This document shows positions 8,824 through 16,472 of a stretch of 64,000 nt of DNA, piece after piece. Each line of letters starts with the position of its first letter. The first letter of the stretch is position 1. The notes under the pieces were generated by a model. It saw only the letters and a list, made by a program, of their open reading frames with translations, was not told the DNA's origin and ran no database searches. Made by a program: the position numbers and the translations under genes. This DNA comes from Actinomycetes bacterium (GTDB lineage: Bacteria > Actinomycetota > Thermoleophilia > Solirubrobacterales > JACPNS01): assembly GCA_023404495.1 (NCBI GenBank), contig JAEYBE010000026.1:30115-94114 (forward strand), given 5' to 3'.

Positions 8824-10149
8824 CTATTTGCCCGCGACCGAGGAGACATACTTGGCGATCGCCGCGATCTCTTCTTCTGAGAGCGTCGACTTGAAGGCCG
8901 GCATCGCTCCGCCGCCGTTGGTCACCTGCTTGACGACAAGCGCTTCGCCCGGCTTGAGGGAATCAAGATCAGGCCCGGATGTTCCATTCGTGCCGGCGTC
9001 GGCGAGCTTGTGGCAGCCCGCGCAGTTGGCGATGAAGAGTGCCTTGCCGTCAGGACCGGCAGCTTCGCCGCCGGTCTGCTCGCCGGCAGACTTCTCGGCA
9101 GTCACAGCCTCAGCCTGCTGCTTGATCTTCGGGGCGGCGGGACCGCCGATCGAGCCGAGGCCGCCAATCGTGAAGGCGACGACCTGGGCCTTCTGGCCGC
9201 GCTTGTAGACGAGACCCGCAGGGACGATGAGCGTGCCGTTGTAGGCGGCAATCGGCGCGACCGCGCCGGCCGGCAGCGGCGAGGTCCAGACCTGGTCCCC
9301 GCTGTCGGCGTCAAAGCCGTAGACATTGCCATCGAGCGTGCTGGTGAAGACGATGTCGTTCACGACCGTCGCTGCGCCCAGCGGAACCGACGCAAGCTTC
9401 TTTGTCCAAGCAACCTTGCCGTCGCTGCTGTTGAGCGCGACCAGCTGACCGTTGTTCTTGTCGTCTGCAGTGAGCTCTTTGACCACGTCGGGCAGGTTGT
9501 CGGCCGTGACATCAGTCGGGACGTTGGCCACGGGGACGTAGATCTTTCCGTGGGCAGCAGCCATGTTCGAAATGATCCGGGCGCGCGTGCCGCTTTTGGC
9601 CTTGATCTCGCTGTTCCAAGATTTCGCGCCGTCCTCGGCCGCAAGGGCCACGACGCGGCTCCCTGCCGCGCCAACCGCGATCGGCTTCTCGTCATCGCCG
9701 ACCGTCAGGATCGGCGAGATCGACGAGGCGAGCGTACGCAGTTTGCCGTTGCCGCGGCTCAGCACCCAAGAGGGCAGACGAGTGGCGATTCGCGGGCTCT
9801 TGACGCCGGCCGAGAGCACGCCGCTCTGCAAGTTGAATCCAACGAAGTTGCCGGCCGGCGCCTGCACGAAAACGTTGTTCGCGGTGATCAGCGGACTCGG
9901 CGCCTCGCTGCCAAAGCCGGCCTTGGTGCGCTGATTCGCCGTCCAGCCGACCGCGAGGTTGTTGACCGTGCTCGTCGAGATGCGACCGCCCGTGTAACGG
10001 GTGTTCAGCGAGTTCTGGTTGGGCTGGACCCAGGTGTCGGCGGCGGTCTGCTCGGAGCAGGCGCTGACGGCGAACGCCGAGAGCACTACGAGCGCGAGAA
10101 CCGCGAGCGAGATCAGAACGTTGGCAGGACGGCGGGTGTGCGAGTGCAT
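8824..10149 (-). CDS. Lipoprotein with PQQ-type beta-propeller and C-terminal cytochrome c domain
   Basis: A 441-residue exported lipoprotein: basic N-terminus, hydrophobic stretch, and lipobox AVSAC with the cysteine near residue 31. Residues about 35-335 resemble PQQ-dependent dehydrogenase/BamB-like propeller blades (repeats of the type VVALAAEDGAKSWN and VYGFDADSGDQVW). After an Ala/Glu linker, residues about 365-441 are a class I cytochrome c with CAGCH (376-380) and axial methionine in GGAMPAF (about 416). It probably passes electrons from a substrate or a partner dehydrogenase to the respiratory chain outside the membrane. I do not see enough catalytic residues to claim that PQQ is bound. 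No cytochrome biogenesis genes are adjacent. Confidence 0.85.
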   Translation of the reverse strand: MHSHTRRPANVLISLAVLALVVLSAFAVSACSEQTAADTWVQPNQNSLNTRYTGGRISTSTVNNLAVGWTANQRTKAGFGSEAPSPLITANNVFVQAPAGNFVGFNLQSGVLSAGVKSPRIATRLPSWVLSRGNGKLRTLASSISPILTVGDDEKPIAVGAAGSRVVALAAEDGAKSWNSEIKAKSGTRARIISNMAAAHGKIYVPVANVPTDVTADNLPDVVKELTADDKNNGQLVALNSSDGKVAWTKKLASVPLGAATVVNDIVFTSTLDGNVYGFDADSGDQVWTSPLPAGAVAPIAAYNGTLIVPAGLVYKRGQKAQVVAFTIGGLGSIGGPAAPKIKQQAEAVTAEKSAGEQTGGEAAGPDGKALFIANCAGCHKLADAGTNGTSGPDLDSLKPGEALVVKQVTNGGGAMPAFKSTLSEEEIAAIAKYVSSVAGK

Positions 10150-10245
10150 CAGGCTGAAACTCTTTGGTGGTCGGGGGTCAGATTCGCGGCTAAATCTATC
10201 CGACCGGCAGGCTTGACCGCTCTCGCGGAGCCGGCTCTCCCGCAG

Positions 10246-10773
10246 TCAGTCGATGTGGCCTGCGTGACGCAGGCTGCGCGACAGCGCCGCACCAGCGATC
10301 TCGCCGAGCCGGCTGAGGTACGTCAGATCTTCCTCGCTCGGCGGCCGTGGACCTTCGTCGCCGAAAGTGCCGGTACCGATCGAGCCGAACCGCTCGCCAT
10401 CGAGCACGATCGGGACGTTGATCACGGTGCGATTTCCGAGCTGTTCGACAATCTCCCGGTTGACTTCGTCGGAAACCTGGGCGTCGTCGATCACCTGTGG
10501 CGTATTTGACTCGATCAGCCGTGAGACGTACGGATCGCCGTCGATCGGGATCGGCTCCGATGAGTCCCAGAGATCGTCGCCGCCGGCGAGCTCGGCTGCA
10601 AGCACCCGGTACTCCCCGGTCGCAGCTGAATAGACGCCAAGCCAAGTCGTGCGATACCCGAGGGTGTTGCGAAGTTCTGCCGCGACAAGTTCGACCAGTT
10701 CGCGCTGCGAGTCGACCGACTCGAGCTGCTTCTCGAGTCTGCGCAAGAACACCTCGCGGTCCGCAGAACCCAT
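10246..10773 (-). CDS. GAF domain protein
   Basis: Soluble protein of 175 residues, almost entirely a single GAF domain: N-terminal amphipathic helix, WLGVYSA strand, IPIDGDPYVSRLIES, the VINVPIVLDGERFGSIGTG core strands and a terminal helix (EEDLTYLSRLGEIAGAAL). GAF domains sense small molecules, but no output domain is attached, so it may signal through a partner or act enzymatically like free methionine sulfoxide reductases; the cysteines needed for the latter are absent. TAGGTT six bases before the ATG (10780-10785) indicates a leaderless mRNA. Confidence 0.8.
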   Translation of the reverse strand: MGSADREVFLRRLEKQLESVDSQRELVELVAAELRNTLGYRTTWLGVYSAATGEYRVLAAELAGGDDLWDSSEPIPIDGDPYVSRLIESNTPQVIDDAQVSDEVNREIVEQLGNRTVINVPIVLDGERFGSIGTGTFGDEGPRPPSEEDLTYLSRLGEIAGAALSRSLRHAGHID

Positions 10774-10779
10774 CCCCGC

Positions 10780-10785
10780 AACCTA
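10780..10785 (-). promoter_or_regulatory. -10 element (TAGGTT) for the GAF gene
   Basis: TAGGTT on the minus strand, six bases before the ATG at 10773. It lies 27 bases beyond the hairpin that probably ends the upstream collagen-like transcript. Confidence 0.45.
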
Positions 10786-10812
10786 CACCCGAGTGCGGCG
10801 TGCCGGTAACAG

Positions 10813-10842
10813 AAACGCCCCGGCCGTATGGCCGGGGCGTTT
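10813..10842 (-). terminator. Terminator hairpin after the first collagen-like gene
   Basis: A perfect 13-bp stem (10813-10825 with 10830-10842) with a four-base loop, mostly G-C and flanked by AAA/TTT. It lies 48 bases after the collagen-like stop. The T-run is only three bases, so termination strength is uncertain. Confidence 0.75.
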
Positions 10843-10889
10843 CGAGTTCCAACTGCGCCGCAAGCTAGGTGCGGCTATTCAACCGTGGA

Positions 10890-11777
10890 TTAGTCGCCGT
10901 ACGTCACCGAAATGAACGCAGACGTCAGGTTCGACGGCGCACTCGTCGGCACGATGCCGAACGAGAGCAGGTCGCCGGCCGCGAATGACACCGTGTTGGT
11001 CATGTCGTGGCAACCGAGGCTTCCGACCGCCATCGTGCAGGTCACGCCTGGGTTCGCGCCGTTCTTGCGAACGGTGATCGTGTAGGTGGCACCCACACCG
11101 CCGGCGACTGCCGTCGGGGTGTTGATGCGCAGATTCCCGACCGTGCCGTCGACCGGCATCGCTGCCTGTCGTGCGGACTCGGTCGCACTCTCATCGTGGC
11201 GGTAGATGCCTGCGTAGCGAGCAGACGTGCCATTGAATCCTGCTTCGGTGCCGAGAATCGCGGCTGCCGTTGCATCGGCTCCTGGCTCGCCCTGCGGACC
11301 CTGGTCACCCTGCGGACCCTGGTCACCCTGCGGACCGGGGTCGCCCTGCGGGCCCTGGAGGCCCTGGACGCCCTGGTCACCCTGGACGCCCTGGTCACCT
11401 TGGACGCCCTGGTCACCTTGGACGCCCTGGTCACCCTGGTCACCCTTGTCACCTTGGTCACCCTTGTCGCCCTGCGGACCCTGCGGGCCTGCCGGACCTG
11501 CCGCGCCGGCTGGACCAGCGACACCCTGGACGCCCTGAGCGCCTTGCGCACCCTGCGGGCCGGCCGGGCCGGGGTTGTTGACGATCGTGCGGACACGCTT
11601 GCCGCCGCAGCGAACAACGCCGGTCACGACGCGCACCTTGTTTCCGTTCGGATTCGCGCAGATAGTTGACTGCGTTGCAGCAGACGCGGTTCCAGCTGCG
11701 CCCAGCACGACGGCGAATGTGAGCGCCGCTGCCGTAAGCACCAGGAGGAGTCTGCCTGTGGACTTCATTGAAGTCAT
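10890..11777 (-). CDS. Secreted collagen-like protein, shorter paralog
   Basis: Exported protein of 295 residues. A signal peptide (about 1-34, ending ASAAT) is followed by a small two-cysteine head (STICANPNG to VVRCGGKR), then 33 uninterrupted Gly-X-Y triplets (about residues 70-168) rich in GDQ, GVQ and GPQ with GDK-GDQ charge pairs, and a C-terminal beta domain of about 125 residues holding another cysteine pair. The layout predicts a triple-helical stalk with trimerising ends on the cell surface. The ATG at 11777 is chosen because AAAGGAC lies eight bases upstream; a second ATG three codons later is possible. It is a paralog of the next gene upstream (11945-12982), sharing head and tail domains. 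Its partner or ligand is unknown. Confidence 0.88.
   Translation of the reverse strand: MTSMKSTGRLLLVLTAAALTFAVVLGAAGTASAATQSTICANPNGNKVRVVTGVVRCGGKRVRTIVNNPGPAGPQGAQGAQGVQGVAGPAGAAGPAGPQGPQGDKGDQGDKGDQGDQGVQGDQGVQGDQGVQGDQGVQGLQGPQGDPGPQGDQGPQGDQGPQGEPGADATAAAILGTEAGFNGTSARYAGIYRHDESATESARQAAMPVDGTVGNLRINTPTAVAGGVGATYTITVRKNGANPGVTCTMAVGSLGCHDMTNTVSFAAGDLLSFGIVPTSAPSNLTSAFISVTYGD
11274..11570 (-). repeat. Gly-X-Y coding repeat tract, 33 triplets
   Basis: Nine-base periodic tract encoding an unbroken run of 33 Gly-X-Y triplets, with an inner 18-base repeat (GVQGDQ) four times in a row. Proline occupies X often, while Y is mostly Gln or Lys rather than hydroxyproline-type Pro, as in bacterial collagens. 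Confidence 0.9.
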
Positions 11778-11873
11778 TGGTCTAGTCCTTTCGACTACTT
11801 CCATCGTTCATTGCACTTGATTCCCCCAACGATTCCGTGCCGTGAGCAACGTCCTCGCCTACTGCTTCGATCT

Positions 11874-11908
11874 GGCGGCGGGTCTTGTACGGACCGCAAC
11901 CCGCCGCC
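11874..11908 (-). terminator. Hairpin after the second collagen-like gene
   Basis: A perfect 10-bp G-C stem (11874-11883 with 11899-11908) and 15-base loop, 37 bases beyond the stop of the longer collagen-like gene and before the shorter one. There is no T-run, so it may end or merely attenuate transcription. Confidence 0.5.
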
Positions 11909-11944
11909 ATATCCGAAGTTGATTCGTTTGGTGCCTCCCCGCCG

Positions 11945-12982
11945 TTAGTCGCCCATCAGCATCGTGAACGTGCCGTTCGGATTACCGGTCGCGGTGTTCG
12001 GCGTTGCCGCCAGCGAAACCAGGTCACCGGCAGCAAACGCCACGCTGTGAGTGGTGTCCGAGCAAGTCGTGCTGGGGTTGGCGACGGTGCACGTAACGGC
12101 GGTGTCTACGCCGTTCTTGCGGATCGTGAACGTGTACGACCCCGTAGTCGGCGTTGTTTCGAGGCGGATGTAGAGCTTGCTGATATTGAGCGCCGCCGGA
12201 ATAGCAGCCTGCCTCAGCGACTCGGTGGCGTTACCGCCACTACGACCGAGCGAGCTGTACCGCACGCCTCCGCTGTTGGCCTGGATGTCTCCAAAGCCGA
12301 TCGCGGCGTTCGGGCCGGCCGGACCGGTGTCACCCTGGGCGCCTGGCGTTCCCGGATCACCCTGGTCACCCTTCTCGCCTTGGAGACCTTGCTCACCCTG
12401 GAGACCTTGCTCGCCCTGGAGGCCCTGCTCTCCCTGGAGACCTTGCTCGCCCTGGAGGCCCTGGTCGCCCTGGTCGCCCTTGTCACCCTGGTCGCCCTTG
12501 GGACCCTCTGGACCGGTGGGGCCTTCGGCACCCGGCGGGCCGGCTTCACCCTGGAGACCCTGTTCACCCTGGAGGCCCTGCTCGCCCTGGAGACCTTGCT
12601 CGCCCTGGAGACCTTGCTCTCCTTGGAGGCCCTGCTCACCCTGGAGACCTTGTTCGCCCTGGAGACCCTGGTCGCCCTGGTCGCCCTTCTCACCCTGAAG
12701 CCCCTGCGGACCCTGAGCACCCTGCGGACCCTGCGATCCCGTCGCGCCGGGAACACCCTGCGCGCCCTGGGGACCCTGGGCTCCAACAGTCTCAATTGTG
12801 ATCTTTCGTGTGCCGCTCTTGCAGCTCTTGTTGCCCTTGCGAACCGTGACGCTCGAGCCCTTCTTGTTCGTACAGATCGTGACGGTTTCTGCGCTGGCGA
12901 TCGACGGCAGCGCCGCGATCACTGCCGTGATGGCGACTGCCACGACGACTAGCAATGACATCTTCTTCATTCCGGTGTGCAC
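11945..12982 (-). CDS. Secreted collagen-like protein, longer paralog
   Basis: Exported protein of about 345 residues with signal peptide (ending SIASAET), a two-cysteine head (VTICTNKKG to KSCKSGTRK), about 53 Gly-X-Y triplets (residues about 67-225) dominated by the hexapeptide GLQGEQ, and a C-terminal beta domain homologous to that of the neighbour (shared RKNG, VTCT and FAAGDL elements). GEK-GDQ and GDK-GDQ pairs fit salt-bridge stabilisation of bacterial triple helices. GTG at 12982 is preferred because GGAAGG lies nine bases upstream; ATG at 12970 is the alternative. A TCAA-N15-GTCGATCT motif upstream (13051-13077) resembles a sigma-28 class promoter. Confidence 0.87.
   Translation of the reverse strand: MHTGMKKMSLLVVVAVAITAVIAALPSIASAETVTICTNKKGSSVTVRKGNKSCKSGTRKITIETVGAQGPQGAQGVPGATGSQGPQGAQGPQGLQGEKGDQGDQGLQGEQGLQGEQGLQGEQGLQGEQGLQGEQGLQGEQGLQGEAGPPGAEGPTGPEGPKGDQGDKGDQGDQGLQGEQGLQGEQGLQGEQGLQGEQGLQGEKGDQGDPGTPGAQGDTGPAGPNAAIGFGDIQANSGGVRYSSLGRSGGNATESLRQAAIPAALNISKLYIRLETTPTTGSYTFTIRKNGVDTAVTCTVANPSTTCSDTTHSVAFAAGDLVSLAATPNTATGNPNGTFTMLMGD
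12308..12784 (-). repeat. Gly-X-Y coding repeat tract, about 53 triplets
   Basis: Nine-base periodic DNA with two blocks of an 18-base unit encoding GLQGEQ, six copies then four copies, separated by a proline-rich interruption (GPPGAEGPTGPEGPK) that keeps the triplet phase. Near-identical units make this tract prone to slippage and length change. Confidence 0.9.
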
Positions 12983-13050
12983 GGTTTCTAACCTTCCGTT
13001 GCTGGTGTGGGGGATTTTTCCTTGCTCATGCACTGAGCGGCTTAGGGAAA

Positions 13051-13077
13051 AGATCGACTACTAGAGCCGGTCCTTGA
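13051..13077 (-). promoter_or_regulatory. Sigma-28/WhiG-like promoter motif
   Basis: On the minus strand TCAA, 15 bases, then GTCGATCT, close to the TAAA/TCAA-N15-GCCGATAA pattern of FliA/WhiG-type sigma factors. It lies 69 bases before the GTG of the longer collagen-like gene. The shorter paralog shares only the nine bases AGTAGTCGA upstream. No sigma gene is in the window. Confidence 0.35.
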
Positions 13078-13086
13078 GCAAAAACT

Positions 13087-13125
13087 GAGTAGTGGTGGAA
13101 CAATTGTCCGGTCCTCCACCTACTC
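13087..13125. repeat. Imperfect inverted repeat between divergent genes
   Basis: GAGTAGTGGTGGA (13087-13099) faces TCCACCTACTC (13115-13125), complementary except for a two-base bulge. It sits in the 276-base gap between the collagen-like gene and the lipoprotein gene and could be an operator serving either. Confidence 0.35.
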
Positions 13126-13258
13126 AAACTTGTTCACCATCTTTGCGCCCACACCCGACGGATATATTGCCCACTCGCGGTATGTCGGCGCAGTCAACGG
13201 CGAACCACGACTGTTCTTCGACATCATCCGACCGATTCAGCCCGCAGAATTTCATTTA

Positions 13259-13807
13259 ATGCATAACTTGAACTCAAAGCAACGTCGTGCCGGTCGAACC
13301 CGATGGCTTCCAACATTCGTTTGTGTTTCCGCGCTGGTGCTGGTCGCCGCCCTGCTCGCGTCAGGGTGTGGCGACGACGAGAAACTCACTCCGGGCTCCC
13401 GAATCGTCACCGCGAGCCAGTTGCAGGCCGAGGCGAAGTCGATCGGCTACCCGATCTACTGGCTGGGTGAGATCGACGGCAAACAGCTCGAGTTCACCGA
13501 TCGGGCAGATGGGCGCGTTTACGTCCGCTATATCCCGGACGGCGCGAAGGCCGGAACACAGGACAAGTACCTGACCGTGGGAACGTACCCGATGGAGAAT
13601 GCCTACGGCGTCGTGACCGCGATTTCAAAGAAGGACGGCGCGAAGTCGCCGCCGGTCAAGGGTGGCATCGCGGCAGTCGCGCCGGCCAAGCCGGACAGCG
13701 TTTTCGTTGCCTTCAAGGACCAGGATCTGCAGATCGAGGTGTACGACCCCAACCCGAGCGCCGCGCTCGAAGCAGCCACCTCGGGCAACCTCCAGCAAGT
13801 CAAGTAG
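13259..13807 (+). CDS. Small putative lipoprotein
   Basis: Exported protein of 182 residues. An arginine-rich N-terminus and hydrophobic segment lead to lipobox LLASGC near residue 37, predicting a membrane-anchored lipoprotein. The mature part has aromatic and beta-type character (YPIYWLGEIDGKQLEF, VYVRYIPDG) and no motif that I recognise. The ATG at 13259 gives a normal signal peptide; the frame is open upstream but the extension is not signal-like. It is divergent from the collagen-like gene and ends 53 bases before tRNA-fMet, with a short hairpin (ccgctc-gct-gagcgg) just after its stop. Confidence 0.75.
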   Translation: MHNLNSKQRRAGRTRWLPTFVCVSALVLVAALLASGCGDDEKLTPGSRIVTASQLQAEAKSIGYPIYWLGEIDGKQLEFTDRADGRVYVRYIPDGAKAGTQDKYLTVGTYPMENAYGVVTAISKKDGAKSPPVKGGIAAVAPAKPDSVFVAFKDQDLQIEVYDPNPSAALEAATSGNLQQVK

Positions 13808-13860
13808 ATCCCGCTCGCTGAGCGGCCGCACAGCCGGAATTTGCTAAGTTGAAGGGACGC

Positions 13861-13934
<74 letters not shown>

Positions 13935-13942
13935 TTCGTGGA

Positions 13943-13968
13943 AACGCCCTCTGATGAGGGCGTTTTTT
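13943..13968 (+). terminator. Intrinsic terminator of tRNA-fMet
   Basis: A perfect 9-bp stem (13943-13951 with 13956-13964), four-base loop TGAT, and an uninterrupted run of six T. It is the clearest rho-independent terminator in the window. Its stem would also be formed by transcripts from the convergent gene at 14022. Confidence 0.92.
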
Positions 13969-14021
13969 GTTTGTCCAGCTGCGGTTGCGCCGACGACCGT
14001 GGCCCCCGACGTCAACCGCCG

Positions 14022-15677
14022 CTATTTCGTAAGCGTCAGCGCTTTCCTTGTCGGAATCTCCTGCCGTCCCGCAGCCCCGGTTGCCCGCAGATAGAGCGTG
14101 TACTTCCCCGCCGGGAGCGTCTTCCTCAGCTTGTAACTCCAGCGCGTGGTGCCTTCGACGGTCAGCCACCTACTCGGCAGACACTTCCTGTTGGTCGCCT
14201 TCGTTCTCGCGAAGTTCGACTTGCTGTTCGAGAGCTGCAGGCATCGCTTCTTCCTTTTCAAGAGCTTCGCGTCGGTCTTGACGAGGGCGAGTTCAACTTT
14301 GGTGATTCCGTCGCCAGTCGCCGTGCCGGAGAAGCGCTTGAACTTCCTGGCCTTGAGCTTCTTCGTGCTGGGATGGCTGATTGACGCGGTCGCTGGCGTC
14401 TTGCCGAGGATCCGTGCGACAGCGAGGACGGCTGGTCCGCCGGGTGCGACATGCCCGACCACGCTGATTTTCCCGTCTGCGGCAACCGAGACGTCGCGGG
14501 CTTCGCCCTGAACATTTCCGAAGACGTTCAACACGTGACCGCCGTTGCCAAACTCCGTGTCGGCCGTTCCATTCGAATTGAAGCGAGCGACAAGCGGTGC
14601 GTACCCGGATACGCCGTACGCCAGGCTGTTTCCGACCGCAACGATCTTGCCGTCAGGCGCCACTGCGACACGGTTGAAATAGTCCTCCTCCCGGAATCGT
14701 GCAAGTACCGCGCCGCCGGTCCCGAAGCTCTGGTCGGGTAAACCGTCTGCTGTGAAGCGAAGAAGCACAGCGCGGTACTTTCCGCCCGAATAGCCGCTCC
14801 CGGCGAGGATGATCTTGCCGTCAGGTTGGACCGCCATGTCTTTGACGCCGGAGTCGTCACCGGGAAGTGTCGTCGTGAACTTCCCGGCGGAGCCAAACGT
14901 TGTGTCAAATCCGGTGCCGGTGGCTGCGAGTCGCGCGATACGGAATGCCTCGCCTCCATCGAGCACCTTCCCGGCGACGACGAAACGACCGTCGGGGAGG
15001 CCATGGAGCGTGCTCATGTAGCCGCTACCAGCCGCCCCGTGGCCACCGGCGGAAAAGCCCGCGTCGTACGAACCGTTGCTCGTCAGTCGGTACACGACGG
15101 AGTTCCCGGCAAAGATCGACGAGGCAATCACGAGAACGTTTCCGTCGGGCAGCGGCGACATGTCCGAGCACTCGTCAGGGTTGCCCGGGAGTCCGTCGAG
15201 GCCGGTGAAACCGGACACTCCCCAGCCGTTGTCGTCCTTGCCGCCCGACGTCAGGCCCCATACGGCGCAGAACGCTTCAGTGCTGCCGTCCGGATCGTTG
15301 CTGCCGCTGACCAGAATTCGTCCGGTCGGAGATATCTCCATCGACGTGAGCGTGCACCCCTCACTGTTGCCAGTTTTGAGCGCGTGCGTTCCGTTCTCAC
15401 CGAAGCTCGAATCGATCGATCCCCCGGGCAGGAAGCGCGCAACGATGCACGAGTCATACGGCGACGAGTCGAGATACCCGGCCACGACGTACTTCCCGTC
15501 TGGCTGTATCGCGCCGACCCGGCCAAAGAGGTTGTCTGTCGTTGCCAGCCAGTTAAAGCCATCGCTTGAGAAGGTCGGGTCAAGGTCGCCTGCCTTCGCG
15601 CCAGCTGAGGGGACAAGAACGGCCAGCAGACAGATCGCCAGGAGAATCGGCGCGAGTTTGTTGAATCGGCGGATCAT
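14022..15677 (-). CDS. Secreted delta-60-repeat protein
   Basis: Exported protein of 551 residues with a signal peptide (LLAICLLAVLVPSAGAKA) starting at the ATG at 15677. About seven degenerate repeats of the delta-60/beta-propeller type follow, each with a PDGK-IVVAG core and a later DTTFG-like turn. The last 120 residues form a basic, Lys/Arg-rich beta domain with a cysteine pair and the ending LPAGKYTLYLRATGAAG, a tail type recurrent in Thermoleophilia exported proteins. Function is unknown; a surface binding or scaffold role is plausible. The start overlaps the stop of the membrane protein gene upstream by ATGA. A longer frame upstream is rejected because it overlaps that gene. Confidence 0.82.
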   Translation of the reverse strand: MIRRFNKLAPILLAICLLAVLVPSAGAKAGDLDPTFSSDGFNWLATTDNLFGRVGAIQPDGKYVVAGYLDSSPYDSCIVARFLPGGSIDSSFGENGTHALKTGNSEGCTLTSMEISPTGRILVSGSNDPDGSTEAFCAVWGLTSGGKDDNGWGVSGFTGLDGLPGNPDECSDMSPLPDGNVLVIASSIFAGNSVVYRLTSNGSYDAGFSAGGHGAAGSGYMSTLHGLPDGRFVVAGKVLDGGEAFRIARLAATGTGFDTTFGSAGKFTTTLPGDDSGVKDMAVQPDGKIILAGSGYSGGKYRAVLLRFTADGLPDQSFGTGGAVLARFREEDYFNRVAVAPDGKIVAVGNSLAYGVSGYAPLVARFNSNGTADTEFGNGGHVLNVFGNVQGEARDVSVAADGKISVVGHVAPGGPAVLAVARILGKTPATASISHPSTKKLKARKFKRFSGTATGDGITKVELALVKTDAKLLKRKKRCLQLSNSKSNFARTKATNRKCLPSRWLTVEGTTRWSYKLRKTLPAGKYTLYLRATGAAGRQEIPTRKALTLTK

Positions 15678-16330
15678 GCAGCAACCGGCGCCGCGATCTG
15701 CGTTTCGTCTCCGTGGGCGGACTGCCTGCGCACGAGCAGGACAGCCATCGCCACAAACCAGATCGGCTGGACGACGAACACCGCGATACCGCCAGGCGTG
15801 AAACAGAGCACACCCATTACGACGCTCGACCACGCAATCCATTTCGGCAGCGTCGCGGTCTTCAGGCCGCCGATTCCGACGGCGAGGAAGAGAGACGCGC
15901 CGCCGATCATCCAAGGCAAAAACGTGTACGAGGAGAGCAGTGCTAGGGCCAGCGTGGCGGCCTCATAACCCTTGTCTCCGGCCGAGAATGCAGCCACGGC
16001 GACCATCCCGGCGATTGACATCGAGATTGCCAGCGCGATCCCGCCGGCGAACGCGAGTGACGAGTAGATCGACTCCCCGGCCTCACCCGAGCGCAGCGTC
16101 GCGCGAATTTCAGTGGCAAAGAACAACGCGAACACCGCGAAGAGGTTCGCGAAGATGAAGTTGGCGATCATTCCGGCGGTCTGGTTGTCAGGTCCGTAGT
16201 AGTCGAGAAACTTCTCAGTGGAGGAAGTGTCGGTCGGGGTGTTGCCAGCGATCACCATGTAGGCGATGAGCGAGATCGCGCAGATAATCCCGGTGTAGGG
16301 CAGAAAGCGCCGGAATCCATCGATTTGCAT
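15674..16330 (-). CDS. Multi-pass membrane protein of unknown function
   Basis: Integral membrane protein of 218 residues with six or so hydrophobic segments and a short extracytoplasmic loop after the first helix (NTPTDTSSTEKFLDYYG). It resembles the DUF4386-like/unknown membrane proteins common in actinobacteria, without catalytic motifs. The ATG at 16330 is fixed by AAGGAG seven bases upstream. It is translationally coupled (ATGA) to the delta-60-repeat protein, so the two may be made together at the membrane. It is divergent from the sensor kinase gene. Confidence 0.75.
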   Translation of the reverse strand: MQIDGFRRFLPYTGIICAISLIAYMVIAGNTPTDTSSTEKFLDYYGPDNQTAGMIANFIFANLFAVFALFFATEIRATLRSGEAGESIYSSLAFAGGIALAISMSIAGMVAVAAFSAGDKGYEAATLALALLSSYTFLPWMIGGASLFLAVGIGGLKTATLPKWIAWSSVVMGVLCFTPGGIAVFVVQPIWFVAMAVLLVRRQSAHGDETQIAAPVAA

Positions 16331-16404
16331 TGCTGAGCTCCTTGGGTCAGGTTTGAATTTCGTCAACCATGCCCGCCCCGGCGTCCCGGCCACAAGGGGC
16401 ACGG

Positions 16405-16423
16405 TTCCCGACTTGACCGGGAA
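16405..16423. promoter_or_regulatory. Inverted repeat between membrane protein and sensor kinase genes
   Basis: TTCCCG and CGGGAA with a seven-base spacer lie in the 142-base divergent gap. It could be a binding site for the neighbouring NarL-type regulator, but no second copy was found. Confidence 0.3.
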
Positions 16424-16472
16424 ATGCTTGGGACAGCGCGCAGTTGGCGGATTTAGCCGCCAGAATGATCCG

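Noticed and set aside
9010..10509. A 499-codon plus-strand frame across the cytochrome and GAF genes
   Set aside because: It spans two well-supported minus-strand genes and their promoter, with charged low-complexity translation.
11227..12698. Plus-strand frames reading repetitive Pro-Trp/Ser-Pro sequences
   Set aside because: They are the complement of the collagen Gly-X-Y codons; no signal peptide or ribosome site supports them.
11274..12784. Regular repeats that look superficially like a CRISPR or tandem-repeat array
   Set aside because: Periodicity is 9 and 18 bases in frame with Gly-X-Y codons; there are no spacers or cas genes.
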